This document shows, piece by piece, positions 43,116 through 52,139 of a stretch of 64,000 bases of DNA; the first letter of the stretch is position 1; each line of letters begins with the position of its first letter. The DNA is from Streptomyces fradiae. GTDB taxonomy: Bacteria; Actinomycetota; Actinomycetes; Streptomycetales; Streptomycetaceae. Both the position numbers and the translations under genes were made by a program. The stretch is taken from the NCBI RefSeq assembly GCF_041270065.1, contig NZ_CP065958.1, positions 6,014,001-6,078,000 of the forward strand, written 5' to 3'. Below the pieces are notes generated by a model, which was given only the letters and a program-made list of their open reading frames with translations, ran no database searches and was not told where the DNA came from.

Positions 43116-43205
43116 CAGGCGCGCGGCCGGGGGACAAGGACGGCGCTCGCCTCGGTCTCGGCGCAGGCGCGCGGGCGGGGTAAAGGGGCGTCCGGGCAGC
43201 CGGGC

Positions 43206-43300
43206 GCCTCCCGGCCCGGCCCTCCCGGCCCCGGCCCTCCCGGCCCCGGCCCGGCCCTCCCGGCCCCGGCCCGGCCCTCCCGGCCCCGGCCCGGCCCCCC
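43206..43300. repeat. GC-rich 20-bp microsatellite
   Basis: The unit CCCTCCCGGCCCCGGCCCGG and shorter variants is repeated about four to five times directly before the stop codon of the response-regulator gene. The strand bias is extreme (C-rich on plus, G-rich on minus), so minus-strand RNA or DNA could form G-quadruplexes. Confidence 0.75.
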
Positions 43301-43306
43301 GGCGCC

Positions 43307-44002
43307 TCAGCGGGCCGTTGCCGGGCCCGCCCATGCGTAGCGGTGCTCGGGGCGGCCCGTCTCGCCGTACTTCAGGGAGAGCCGCACCCGGCCGGTGCGC
43401 TCCAGGAGCTTGAGGTAGCGCTGGGCGGTCTGGCGGCTCACCCCGGCCCGCTCGGCGATCTCCTGCGCCGACAGCGGCCCGTCCGCGGCGAGCAGCACCT
43501 GCCGCACCAGCTCGGCCGTGGTGGGGGAGTGGCCCTTGGGCAGGTCCGGGACGACGGGGCCGGCGGACAGGGCGCCGAAGATCCGGTCCACCTCGGCCTG
43601 TTCCGCCTCGCCGCCGCCGTCGAGGGTGCGGCGCAGCGCCGCGTACGCCTCCAGCTTGGCCCGGAGGCCGGCGAAGCCGAACGGCTTCACCAGGTACTGC
43701 AGCGCCCCGTGCCGCATCGCCGCCTGGACGGTCGCCACGTCACGCGCCGCGGTCACCATGATCACGTCGGTCTGGCGGCCGAGGGCGCGCAGCTCGCGTA
43801 CCACCGCGAGACCGTTGCCGTCCGGCAGGTAGTGGTCGAGCAGCACCAGGTCCACGGCGGGCGCGGGCGCGGTCAGCGCGGCCAGCGCCTCCGCAGCCGA
43901 GTGGGCGACGCCGGCCACCCGGAAGCCCGGCACCTTGGCCACGTAGGCGGCGTTGACCTGGGCCACCCGTACGTCGTCGTCGACGACCAGGACGTCGATC
44001 AC
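43307..44002 (-). CDS. CitB/DcuR-type response regulator
   Basis: The protein has 231 residues. The receiver domain (residues 1-120) has VLVVDDDVRVAQV, phosphoacceptor Asp56 (LLDHYLPDGNG) and Lys in YLVKPFGF. The C-terminal half has a helix-turn-helix (PLSAQEIAERAGVSRQTAQRYLKLLERTG), like CitB and DcuR. GTG 44002 overlaps the kinase stop by four bases (GTGA), so the genes are coupled. Together they likely control uptake of a carboxylic acid. The nearest transport gene is the symporter on the other strand. Confidence 0.93.
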   Translation of the reverse strand: MIDVLVVDDDVRVAQVNAAYVAKVPGFRVAGVAHSAAEALAALTAPAPAVDLVLLDHYLPDGNGLAVVRELRALGRQTDVIMVTAARDVATVQAAMRHGALQYLVKPFGFAGLRAKLEAYAALRRTLDGGGEAEQAEVDRIFGALSAGPVVPDLPKGHSPTTAELVRQVLLAADGPLSAQEIAERAGVSRQTAQRYLKLLERTGRVRLSLKYGETGRPEHRYAWAGPATAR

Positions 44003-45666
44003 CGCGCCTCCTCCGGGGCCACCGGCGCGAGCTCGCCGTGCGCCTCGACGAGCGCGTCCGGCAGCAGCACGGTGAACTCGGCGCCGCCGTCCGGGCCGGT
44101 GCCGACCACGGCGCTGCCGCCCCGCCGCTCGGCGAGCCGGCGCACCAGCGGCAGCCCGAGGCCCCGCTTGCCGTGGGCGGGCGGCTCCTTGGTGCTCCAG
44201 CCCTCCGTGAAGATCAGCTCGCGCCGCTCCCCGGGCACGCCGGGGCCGCTGTCGCCGACCCTGAGGACCACCGCGCGGCCGTCGGCGCGCAGATCCACCT
44301 CCACGCGCGCGTGGGGAGTGCCGGAGGCGGCGTCGAGGGCGTTGTCGACCAGGTTGCCGACGACCGTGACCAGTTCGCGCGGGTCGACCAGGCGGTCCGG
44401 GAGCAGCGAGCCGGGCGCGACGCGCAGCGAGACGCCGCGCTCGGCGGCCACGGCGGCCTTGCCGACGAGCAGCGCGGCGAGCAGCGGGTCGTGGACCTTC
44501 TCGGTGACCTGTTCGGCCGTCGCCCGGTGCACGCCGACGACCTCGGTGACGAAGTCGGCGGCCTCGTCGTACATCTCCAGTTCGAGCAGTCCGAGCAGGG
44601 TGTGCATGCGGTTGGCGTGCTCGTGGTCCTGGGCGCGCAGCGCGTCGATCAGGCCGCGCGTGGAGTCCAGCTCGCGGCCCAGGCGTTCGAGTTCGGTGCG
44701 GTCGCGGAGGGTGGCGACGGCGCCGCCGTCGTGGGTGGGCATCCGGTTGGCGATCAGCACCCGGCTGCCGCGCACCGTGACCAGGTCCTCGCCGGTGGCC
44801 CGGCCCGCGAGCACCTCGGTGGTGCGGCCGGCGCCGAGTACCTCCTCCAGGGGGCGGCCGGTGGCCTCGGGGCCGATGCCGAGCAGCCGCTGCGCCTCGT
44901 CGTTCATCAGTCGGATCCTGCCCGCGCCGTCGAGCGCGACGACGCCCTCGCGGATGCCGTGCAGCATCGCCTCGCGCTCGGCGAGCAGCGCCGAGATGTC
45001 GGAGAAGGCCAGGTCGTGGGTGCGCCGCTGGAGCCTGCGGGAGATCAGATACGCGGCGAGCGCGCCGGCCGCCAGGGCGCCGCCGGCGTAGCGCAGCAGC
45101 CCGGGGATCGCCGCCACGAGCCGGTCGCGCACGCTGTCGTACTCGATGCCGACCGACACCGCGCCGACGATCTCCCCGCGCCGGTCCCGCAACGGCGCCT
45201 TGCCGCGCGCGGAGCGGCCGAGGGTGCCGCTGTCGATCTCCATCACGGCGTGCCCGGCGAGCGCGGCGCTGGGGTCGGTCGAGACGCGGCGGCCGATCTG
45301 GGCGGGGTCGGTGTGCGACCACCGGATACCGGCGGTATCCATGACGACCACGTACTCGGCTCCGGTGGAGCGCCGGATCCGCTCGGCCTCCGCCTGCACC
45401 GGGCCGTCGGGCGTCGGGCGGCTGGTCGCGAGGCCCGCGGCCATCTCCGGCGAGGCCGTGGTCTGCGCGATCGCCAGGGCGCGGCGCATCGCCTGGTCGT
45501 CCAGCTGCGCGCTCAACGGGGCCAGGAACAGCCCGGTGGCCAGCACCGTCACCCCGGTCGCGATCGCCAGCTGCATCAGCAGCACCTGCGAGAACACCCG
45601 CCGCGGCCACCCGATCCTGCGCCGGCGGCCGGGCGGCCGCGCGGGGGAGGACGGTGCGGGGCTCAT
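43999..45666 (-). CDS. CitA/DcuS-type sensor histidine kinase
   Basis: The protein has 555 residues. Two membrane helices (about 30-50 and 195-215) enclose an outer PAS-like sensor of the CitA type with GAEYVVVMDTAGIRWSHTDP and a short GTLGRSARGKAPLRD segment. A cytosolic PAS domain follows (about 235-330). The phosphoacceptor is His347 in QDHEHANRMHTLLGL. The ATPase domain has NLVDNALDAA, DSGPGVP and GKRGLGLPLVRRLA. In this family the outer PAS binds citrate, fumarate, malate or similar; the ligand here is not known. Confidence 0.94.
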   Translation of the reverse strand: MSPAPSSPARPPGRRRRIGWPRRVFSQVLLMQLAIATGVTVLATGLFLAPLSAQLDDQAMRRALAIAQTTASPEMAAGLATSRPTPDGPVQAEAERIRRSTGAEYVVVMDTAGIRWSHTDPAQIGRRVSTDPSAALAGHAVMEIDSGTLGRSARGKAPLRDRRGEIVGAVSVGIEYDSVRDRLVAAIPGLLRYAGGALAAGALAAYLISRRLQRRTHDLAFSDISALLAEREAMLHGIREGVVALDGAGRIRLMNDEAQRLLGIGPEATGRPLEEVLGAGRTTEVLAGRATGEDLVTVRGSRVLIANRMPTHDGGAVATLRDRTELERLGRELDSTRGLIDALRAQDHEHANRMHTLLGLLELEMYDEAADFVTEVVGVHRATAEQVTEKVHDPLLAALLVGKAAVAAERGVSLRVAPGSLLPDRLVDPRELVTVVGNLVDNALDAASGTPHARVEVDLRADGRAVVLRVGDSGPGVPGERRELIFTEGWSTKEPPAHGKRGLGLPLVRRLAERRGGSAVVGTGPDGGAEFTVLLPDALVEAHGELAPVAPEEAR

Positions 45667-46084
45667 GGCTGAAACGGTACGGGGACGGGGGCGCCGACCG
45701 GAAATGCGGCGCCCGCCGGGGCGGTGCCCGGCTGCGTCGCGGCGCGCTGCTGCCGCCCGGCCTTGACGGGACCGGCGGGCTTTTCAGGTGCGGGGGCGCG
45801 GTCGGCGGCCCTCGGGCAGGCACCGCGCCCGCCTCGGAAGGCTCCGACCTCGCGGTCCCGGCGGGATCGGTGGGTCTCCGTGCGCCGGGTCCGTTCCGCC
45901 GTCCGTGGAACACGGACAGGTCCGTGTCGCGGCGGGCCGGCTCGCCTCGTGTCGGCGCGCGGGCCCCGCACGCCGGGGCCTGCGGGCTCGGCTGAGACGG
46001 GGCGCAGAACACGGCCCCGCGCAGGCGCCCGCCTATTCTGGAGGCTTCGCAGGTGCAGGCATCGACGGCCCGGAGGCGTGACCC
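45667..46084. other. Intergenic region between sensor kinase and CobW gene
   Basis: These 418 bases contain no gene. They hold GTCCGTG-GAA-CACGGAC, a perfect 17-bp palindrome at 45901-45917 with a further GTCCGTG copy close by, which may bind a regulator. TATTCT at 46033-46038 is a possible -10 element for the CobW gene. Confidence 0.5.
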
Positions 46085-47152
46085 TTGACCAGCCAGCCCA
46101 CCCAGCAGATTCCCGTCATCGTGCTGGCCGGGTTTCTCGGGGCGGGGAAGACCACCCTGCTCAACCATCTGTTGCGCAGTGCGCGGGGGACGCGGATCGG
46201 GGTCATGGTCAATGACTTCGGCGACATCGGGATCGACGCCATGACCGTGGCCGGGCAGGTCGGGTCCACGGTCTCGCTCGGGAACGGCTGTCTGTGCTGT
46301 GCCGTGGACGCGAGCGAGCTCGACGAGTACCTGGAGGTGCTGACCCGGCCCGAGGCGCGGCTCGACGTGATCGTGATCGAGGCGAGCGGTCTCGCCGAGC
46401 CGCAGGAGCTCGTGCGCATGCTGCTGGCCAGCGAGAACCGGCGGATCGTGTACGGCGGTCTGGTCGAGGTGGTCGACGCCGCCGAGTTCGCGGCGACCCG
46501 GGAACGGCACCCGGAGACCGACCGCCACCTCGCCGTCGCCGACCTCGTCGTGGTCAACAAGGCCGACGGCGTGGCGCCGGAGGAGCTGCGTGCCGTACGG
46601 GAGACGGTCACCGCCCTCGCCCCGCGCGGCGCCGTCGTCGAGGCCGCGTACGGGCGGATCGACCCCGAGCTGCTGTTCGACCGGGTGGTGCCCGAGGGCG
46701 AGATCGCCGGGCAGATGTCGATCGAGGACATCCTGTACGGCTCCGAGGACGAGGAGCACGCCCACCCGCACGCCGCCTACGACACCCTCTCCCTGAGCAC
46801 ACCGGTCCCGCTGCACCCGCGCCGGCTCATGGCGTTCCTGGACTCGCGCCCGGAGGGCCTCTACCGGATCAAGGGCTTCGTCGACTTCGGCGCCGCCGAT
46901 CCGGCCAACCGCTACACCGTCCACGCGGTCGGGCGCTTCCTGCGCTTCCGGCCCGAGCCCTGGCCGGCCGGTGAGGAGCGGCTGACCCAGCTGGTCCTCA
47001 TCGGCAGCGGCATCGACGCCGCCGCCCTGCGCAAGGAACTCGCCGGCTGCGAGCTGGACGGACCGGACGACGCACCCGACGAGCACAGCATGTGGGGCGT
47101 CCTGCGGTACGTGCCGCAGCCCGACGAGGAGCCGAGGGAAGACACGCCCTAG
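46085..47152 (+). CDS. CobW/COG0523-family GTPase (metal chaperone)
   Basis: The protein has 355 residues from TTG 46085; GGAGG lies 8 bases upstream and the first codons read MTSQPTQQIPVIVLAG. The P-loop is GFLGAGKTTLLNH (about 16-28). The metal-binding CXCC motif is GNGCLCC at about 67-73, then IEASGLAEPQEL and VVNKADG. A His-rich stretch (EEHAHPHAAYD) lies near residue 220. The C-terminal CobW_C domain follows. Family members deliver zinc or cobalt to target enzymes; which metal and target is unclear. The gene converges on the monooxygenase gene 13 bases away. Confidence 0.9.
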   Translation: MTSQPTQQIPVIVLAGFLGAGKTTLLNHLLRSARGTRIGVMVNDFGDIGIDAMTVAGQVGSTVSLGNGCLCCAVDASELDEYLEVLTRPEARLDVIVIEASGLAEPQELVRMLLASENRRIVYGGLVEVVDAAEFAATRERHPETDRHLAVADLVVVNKADGVAPEELRAVRETVTALAPRGAVVEAAYGRIDPELLFDRVVPEGEIAGQMSIEDILYGSEDEEHAHPHAAYDTLSLSTPVPLHPRRLMAFLDSRPEGLYRIKGFVDFGAADPANRYTVHAVGRFLRFRPEPWPAGEERLTQLVLIGSGIDAAALRKELAGCELDGPDDAPDEHSMWGVLRYVPQPDEEPREDTP

Positions 47153-47165
47153 TGCGGGCCTGGGC

Positions 47166-48677
47166 CTAGACCCGCGCCCCGACCGGCGCCTCGCCCAGGT
47201 TCGCCAGGTGCGCGTCCAGGCCTTCGGCGTCCGGGCCCGCCCAGCCGACGTAGCCGTCCGGGCGGATCAGGAACAGGCCGGTGCCGTACGCCTCGTACGC
47301 CGGAAGGTGCGCCGTGCGCAGCGACGGGGAGGCGGGGAGAGGCGGGAGCGGGACGCCGACCGCGAGCAGGGTGAGGTGCGGGCCGCGGAAGAGGTCGAAG
47401 AGGCGGCCGGCTCCGTACGGACCGTCCGGGGCGCGGTCGCCCGCGCGCAGGGCGTCCTCGGGGAGACCGGGGCGGGTCTCCACGGACCAGGGCGAGTCCC
47501 GGTAGCCGAGGTCGAGCTGCTGGACCTCGGAGCCGCGCTGGGCCGCGCGGCCGGCGGTGCTCGCGCGGTGGAGGCGGGTGCTGAGGCCGAGGACGTCGGC
47601 GGCGACCGGCTGCCGTTCGGCCTCGTAGGAGTCGAGCAGCGCGGCCGGGGCGCCGTGCCGCAGCACCCGGCCGAGTTTCCAGCCCAGGTTGTAGGCGTCC
47701 TGGACGCTCGTGTTGAGGCCCTGGCCGCCGGCGGGGGAGTGCACATGGGCCGCGTCCCCGGCGAGGAAGATCCGGCCGTCCCGGAACCGGTCCGCCATCG
47801 CCGCCCGGGCCCTGAAGTCCGAGGACCAGCGGACCTCCGCCACGTCCTCCGGCGCCAGCGGGGTGCGGGCCGTGAGCAGCGCGCGTACCCCCTCCGGCGA
47901 GGTGTCCACGACCGCCGACTCGTCCTCGAACCCGGCCACGAGCTGGAAGAGTTCGTCACCGGGTTCGTCACGGGCTTCACCACCGGGCAGCGGGCACAGC
48001 GCCACGCCGCCGCCCGGCGCCGTGGCCCACAGATGCCAGTTGCCGCGGTCGACGACGGTGCCGGGCGCGAGCCGCACGTCCGCGACGAGCATCGGCCGCG
48101 GGTCGACGGTCTCCCCGGTCATCCCGATGCCGAGCGCGCGCCGCACGGTGGAGCGGCCGCCGTCGCAGGCCACCAGATACGCCGCCCGCACCGTCTCCCC
48201 GGTGGACAGCTCCGCCTCGACCGCGTCCCCGGTCTGCCGGAAGCCGGTGAGGGCCGTGCCGAACCGGACCGAGCCGCCCAGCTCGCGCAGCCGCTCGTAC
48301 AGCAGCTCCTGGGTGCGGAACTGCGGGACGAGCAGCACGTTCGCGTACGGGACCTGCTCGGTCGGCTCCGAGCGGGCCATCATGTCCCACTCGCCCTGCG
48401 GCTCGGCGCCCTCCCAGCCGCGCATCAGCGGGTACGGCGCGCCCGCCGCCAGGACCGCGGGCAGCACGCCCAGGTCGTCGAGCACCTCCAGACTGCGCGG
48501 CTGCAGCCCCTTGCCCCGGGAGCCGGGGAAGAGGCCCTCGGCCTGCTCCACCAGCAGTGCGCGCACGCCCCGACGGGCGAGGTCGATCGCCAGGACCAGC
48601 CCGGTCGGGCCCGCTCCGACGATGACGACCTCCGTGTCTGCACCCGTGTCCGCACCCGTGTCCGTGCTCTTGTCCAT
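47166..48677 (-). CDS. FAD-dependent aromatic monooxygenase (PHBH-like)
   Basis: The protein has 503 residues; ATG 48677 is preferred over further upstream codons that overlap the operator. The FAD motif is VVIVGAGPTGLVLAIDLARR, then DG-type CDGGRSTVRRALGI and GRIFLAGDAAHVHSPAGGQG. A thioredoxin-like C-terminal domain is present. The class includes rifampicin, tetracycline and polyketide hydroxylases. The N-terminus has an Asp-Thr-Gly-Ala repeat. It is divergent from a TetR gene with two matching palindromes between them, so it is probably induced by its aromatic substrate and may give drug tolerance. Confidence 0.92.
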   Translation of the reverse strand: MDKSTDTGADTGADTEVVIVGAGPTGLVLAIDLARRGVRALLVEQAEGLFPGSRGKGLQPRSLEVLDDLGVLPAVLAAGAPYPLMRGWEGAEPQGEWDMMARSEPTEQVPYANVLLVPQFRTQELLYERLRELGGSVRFGTALTGFRQTGDAVEAELSTGETVRAAYLVACDGGRSTVRRALGIGMTGETVDPRPMLVADVRLAPGTVVDRGNWHLWATAPGGGVALCPLPGGEARDEPGDELFQLVAGFEDESAVVDTSPEGVRALLTARTPLAPEDVAEVRWSSDFRARAAMADRFRDGRIFLAGDAAHVHSPAGGQGLNTSVQDAYNLGWKLGRVLRHGAPAALLDSYEAERQPVAADVLGLSTRLHRASTAGRAAQRGSEVQQLDLGYRDSPWSVETRPGLPEDALRAGDRAPDGPYGAGRLFDLFRGPHLTLLAVGVPLPPLPASPSLRTAHLPAYEAYGTGLFLIRPDGYVGWAGPDAEGLDAHLANLGEAPVGARV

Positions 48678-48693
48678 GACCGTATCCCCGTCC

Positions 48694-48706
48694 TTAACGG
48701 TGTTAA
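48694..48706. promoter_or_regulatory. TetR operator O1
   Basis: TTAAC-GGT-GTTAA is a perfect palindrome, 17 bases before the monooxygenase start codon. The same half-sites recur at 48730-48742. AT-rich palindromes stand out sharply here. Confidence 0.82.
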
Positions 48707-48729
48707 GTTCCGACGTCCGGAGCATCTCC

Positions 48730-48742
48730 TTAACGCTGTTAA
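48730..48742. promoter_or_regulatory. TetR operator O2
   Basis: TTAAC-GCT-GTTAA is the second copy, centred 36 bp from O1 and 25 bases before the TetR start codon. The pair fits joint control of both divergent genes. Confidence 0.82.
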
Positions 48743-48767
48743 ATTGTCAAGGGGATACGGTGAGCCG

Positions 48768-49427
48768 GTGGCGAGCAAGAAGACGACCCGGCTGGATCCG
48801 GCGCAGGTGGCGGAGACCGCCCTGCGCCTGCTGAACGAGCGCGGCCTGGAAGGCCTCACGCTGCGGGCGATCGCCCAGGAACTGCACGTCCAGGCCCCGG
48901 CGCTGTACTGGCACTTCAAGAACAAGCAGGCGCTGCTGGACGAGATGGCGACGGTCATGTACCGCCAGATGGTCGCCGACCCGGCCGCCCGGCCCGCCGG
49001 GGACGTGAGCTGGCAGGAGCGGATCCTGGCGGTCAACCGGGGCCTGCGCGCCGGGCTGCTGCGCTACCGCGACGGCGCCAAGGTCTACAGCGGCGCCCGG
49101 TTCACCGGGACCGACCACGCCGCGGACATGGAGCGCGAGCTGGGCGCGCTGGTCGACGCGGGGTTCTCGCTGCGCGACGCGGTGCGGGCGAGCACCACCG
49201 CGTACCTCTTCACCCTCGGCTTCGTCACCGAGGAACAGGGCACCGAACCGGTGCCGGGCGAGCGGCGCGAGGGCTTCGACGTGGCCGAGCGCGCCCAGCG
49301 GATGGCCGCCTACCCGCTCGCCGCCCAGGCCGGGGCGGAGCTCTTCGGCGACTACGACAGCGGCTTCGAGGAGGGCCTGCGGATCATCGTCGCCGGCATC
49401 GCGGCCACCTACGGTCCGCGGGACTGA
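48768..49427 (+). CDS. TetR-family regulator, tetracycline-repressor type
   Basis: The protein has 219 residues from GTG 48768. The helix-turn-helix is in LDPAQVAETALRLLNERGLE, then LTLRAIAQELHVQAPALYWHFKNK. The C-terminal domain (GLRAGLLRYRDGAKVYSGA and ASTTAYLFTLGFVTEEQG) is of the TetR_C type found in tetracycline repressors. Two TTAAC-N3-GTTAA palindromes sit upstream, so the protein most likely represses itself and the divergent flavin monooxygenase. It converges on parC. Confidence 0.93.
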   Translation: MASKKTTRLDPAQVAETALRLLNERGLEGLTLRAIAQELHVQAPALYWHFKNKQALLDEMATVMYRQMVADPAARPAGDVSWQERILAVNRGLRAGLLRYRDGAKVYSGARFTGTDHAADMERELGALVDAGFSLRDAVRASTTAYLFTLGFVTEEQGTEPVPGERREGFDVAERAQRMAAYPLAAQAGAELFGDYDSGFEEGLRIIVAGIAATYGPRD

Positions 49428-49429
49428 CC

Positions 49430-49487
49430 GTACGACGACGCCCCCGGTCCCGCGCGGCTAGGCGCGAGACCAGGGGCGTCGGCGTAC
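49430..49487. terminator. Bidirectional terminator between TetR and parC genes
   Basis: A 20-bp inverted repeat with two mismatches (49430-49449 and 49468-49487) surrounds a GC-rich inner part, in the 74-base gap between convergent stop codons. Confidence 0.75.
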
Positions 49488-49501
49488 GTGCCGGTTGCCG
49501 G

Positions 49502-51958
49502 TCAGCCCGTCGGGCCGGCCACCACCTCGACCGGCTTCGCCAGCGGCGTGCCCGAGCCGTCGCGGCGCGGGTCCGGCTCCGGGAGCTCGGACGGGGTGCC
49601 GTTCTGCTGGGCGGCGCGGGCCGGGGTGGCGCCCGCCCAGGCGAAGACCAGCAGGTCCTCGCCCTTCAGGAAGCGCTGGCAGCGCACACCGCCGGTGGCG
49701 CGGCCCTTGCGCGGGTACTGGTCGAACGGGGTCAGCTTCGCCGAGGAACCGGTCTCGGCGTCCAGCGTGCCGGTCGAGCCGGCCACCGTGAACACCACCG
49801 CCTCCGCGGCCGGGTCCACCGCCGTGAAGGACAGCACCTCGGCGCCGGCCGCCAGCTTGATGCCGGCCATGCCGCCCGCCGGACGGCCCTGCGGCCGCAC
49901 CTGGGAGGCCTGGTAGCGCAGCAGCTGGGCGTCGGAGGTGATGAAGACCAGGTCCTCGTCACCGGTGCGCAGTTCGGTCGCGCCGACGATCCGGTCGCCG
50001 TCCTTGAGGGTGATGACCTCCAGCTCGTCCTTGTTCGCCGGGTAGTCCGGCACGACGCGCTTGACCACGCCCTGCAGGGTGCCGAGGGCGAGACCGGGCG
50101 ACTCCTCGTCGAGGGTGGTCAGGCACAGCACCGTCTCGTCCGCCTCCAGGGAGACGAACTCCGCGAGCGGCGCCCCGCCCGCCAGGTTCGGCGCGGCGGC
50201 CGTGTCGGGCAGCTGGGGGAGGTCGATCACGGCGACCCGCAGCAGCCGGCCGGCCGAGGTCACCACGCCGATGTCGCCGCGCTGGGTGGCCGCCACCGAG
50301 GAGACGATCACGTCGTGCTTGGTCCGCTTGCCGTCGTGCGCGGCCGGCAGCGTCTCCGTCACCGTACGGGCCAGCAGGCCGGTGGAGGAGAGCAGCACCC
50401 GGCACGGGTCGTCCGCGACCTCCAGGGACGTGGCCGCGACCGGCGCGCCCGCCGACTCGAGCAGGACCGTGCGCCGGTCGGTGCCGAACTTCTTCGCGAC
50501 GGCCGCGAGCTCCGCCGACACCAGCTTGCGCAGCTCGGAGTCGGACTCCAGGATCCCGGTCAGCTCGTCGATCTCGCCGGTGAGCCGGTCGCGCTCGGTC
50601 TCCAGCTCGATGCGGTCGAACTTGGTGAGCCGGCGCAGCGGGGTGTCCAGGATGTACTGCGTCTGGATCTCGCTCAGCGAGAAGCGCTCCATGAGGCGCG
50701 CCTTGGCCTCCGCGGAGTTCTCGCTCTCCCGGATCAGCCGGATGACCTCGTCGATGTCGAGCAGCGCGACGAGCAGGCCCTCCACCAGGTGGAGCCGGTC
50801 GCGCTTCTTGCCGCGGCGGAACTCGGAGCGGCGCCGCACGACCTCGAAGCGGTGGTCGAGATAGACCTCCAGGAGCTCCTTGAGGCCCAGGGTGAGCGGC
50901 TGGCCGTCGACCAGCGCCACGTTGTTGATGCCGAAGGACTCCTCCATCGGCGTCAGCTTGTAGAGCTGCTCCAGGACGGCTTCCGGCACGAAGCCGTTCT
51001 TGATCTCGATGACCAGGCGCAGGCCGTGGGCGCGGTCGGTGAGGTCCTTGACGTCGGCGATGCCCTGCAGCTTCTTGGAGCCGACCAGGTCCTTGATCTT
51101 GGAGATGACCTTCTCGGGGCCGACCGTGAAGGGCAGTTCGGTGACGACGATGCCCTTGCGGCGGGCCGTCACCGTCTCGATCGTGGTGGTCGCGCGGATC
51201 TTGAAGGTGCCGCGGCCCGACTCGTAGGCGTCCTTGATGCCGGACAGGCCGACGATCCGGCCGCCGGTCGGCAGGTCCGGGCCGGGCACGAAGCGCATCA
51301 GCGCTTCCAGGTCCGCGTTCGGATAGCGGATCAGGTGCCGGGCGGCGGCGACGACCTCGCCCAGGTTGTGCGGGGGCATGTTGGTCGCCATGCCGACCGC
51401 GATCCCGGACGCGCCGTTGACCAGCAGGTTCGGATACGCGGCGGGGAGCGCGACCGGCTCCTGCTCCTGGCCGTCGTAGTTCGGCGCGAAGTCGACGGTG
51501 TCCTCGTCGATGGACTCCGTCATGAGCAGCGCCGCCGGCGCCATCTTCGACTCGGTGTACCGCATGGCGGCCGGCGGGTCGTCGTTGCCGAGCGAGCCGA
51601 AGTTGCCGTGGCCGTCGACCAGCGGCACCCGCATGGAGAACGGCTGCGCCATGCGCACCATCGCGTCGTAGATGGACGCGTCGCCGTGCGGGTGCAGCTT
51701 GCCCATGACCTCGCCGACGACCCGGGCGCACTTGACGAAGCCCCGGTCGGGCCGCAGGCCCATCTCGTTCATCTGGTAGACGATGCGCCGCTGCACCGGC
51801 TTCATGCCGTCGCGGGCGTCGGGCAGCGCACGCGAATAGATCACCGAGTACGCGTACTCGAGGAAGGAGCCCTGCATCTCGTCAACGACGTCGATGTCGA
51901 GGATTCGCTCCTCGAACGCGTCGTCCGGCGGCGGTGTCTTCGTGCTGCGGCGGGCCAT
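49502..51958 (-). CDS. parC: Topoisomerase IV subunit A (ParC)
   Basis: ParC cuts and rejoins DNA in topoisomerase IV, with ParE encoded 9 kb away. ATG 51958 ([20 protein letters not shown]) gives 818 residues; the open frame further upstream is not coding-like. The quinolone-resistance region [19 protein letters not shown] and the catalytic Tyr in [12 protein letters not shown] are present. The C-terminal beta-pinwheel is recognisable ([17 protein letters not shown] and [17 protein letters not shown]), and the GyrA-box (QRRGGKG) is absent, which supports ParC over GyrA. It is divergent from the M16 peptidase genes across 181 bases. Confidence 0.95.
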   Translation of the reverse strand: MARRSTKTPPPDDAFEERILDIDVVDEMQGSFLEYAYSVIYSRALPDARDGMKPVQRRIVYQMNEMGLRPDRGFVKCARVVGEVMGKLHPHGDASIYDAMVRMAQPFSMRVPLVDGHGNFGSLGNDDPPAAMRYTESKMAPAALLMTESIDEDTVDFAPNYDGQEQEPVALPAAYPNLLVNGASGIAVGMATNMPPHNLGEVVAAARHLIRYPNADLEALMRFVPGPDLPTGGRIVGLSGIKDAYESGRGTFKIRATTTIETVTARRKGIVVTELPFTVGPEKVISKIKDLVGSKKLQGIADVKDLTDRAHGLRLVIEIKNGFVPEAVLEQLYKLTPMEESFGINNVALVDGQPLTLGLKELLEVYLDHRFEVVRRRSEFRRGKKRDRLHLVEGLLVALLDIDEVIRLIRESENSAEAKARLMERFSLSEIQTQYILDTPLRRLTKFDRIELETERDRLTGEIDELTGILESDSELRKLVSAELAAVAKKFGTDRRTVLLESAGAPVAATSLEVADDPCRVLLSSTGLLARTVTETLPAAHDGKRTKHDVIVSSVAATQRGDIGVVTSAGRLLRVAVIDLPQLPDTAAAPNLAGGAPLAEFVSLEADETVLCLTTLDEESPGLALGTLQGVVKRVVPDYPANKDELEVITLKDGDRIVGATELRTGDEDLVFITSDAQLLRYQASQVRPQGRPAGGMAGIKLAAGAEVLSFTAVDPAAEAVVFTVAGSTGTLDAETGSSAKLTPFDQYPRKGRATGGVRCQRFLKGEDLLVFAWAGATPARAAQQNGTPSELPEPDPRRDGSGTPLAKPVEVVAGPTG

Positions 51959-52139
51959 CGCGGCTGCGGCTCCTTCACCAACAAGGTTGATCTGACGCGG
52001 ACCATTGTGGACCGTGGCACCGACAACGCCGACCGCGACCCGGAAGAGGGACATCCGGGAGGGCCGGGAACTTCGCCAGGTGTCGGCGCGCTTGCATACA
52101 GTGGCAGGACTTTTTCCCGATCGCGATCGAAGGGGACAC

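Noticed and set aside
42711..43300. CRISPR array
   Set aside because: The repeats are long, diverged and adjacent, with no spacers of constant length and no cas genes.
42784..43413. Plus-strand 209-residue frame across the tandem repeats
   Set aside because: It is open only because the repeat period is a multiple of three; composition is Arg/Pro/Ala, and it runs into the regulator gene on the other strand.
43307..47086. Open frame of 1259 residues joining the response regulator to upstream sequence
   Set aside because: Only the last 231 residues are the regulator. The rest runs antisense to the CobW gene and through the sensor kinase in another frame; GTG 44002 with kinase overlap is the real start.
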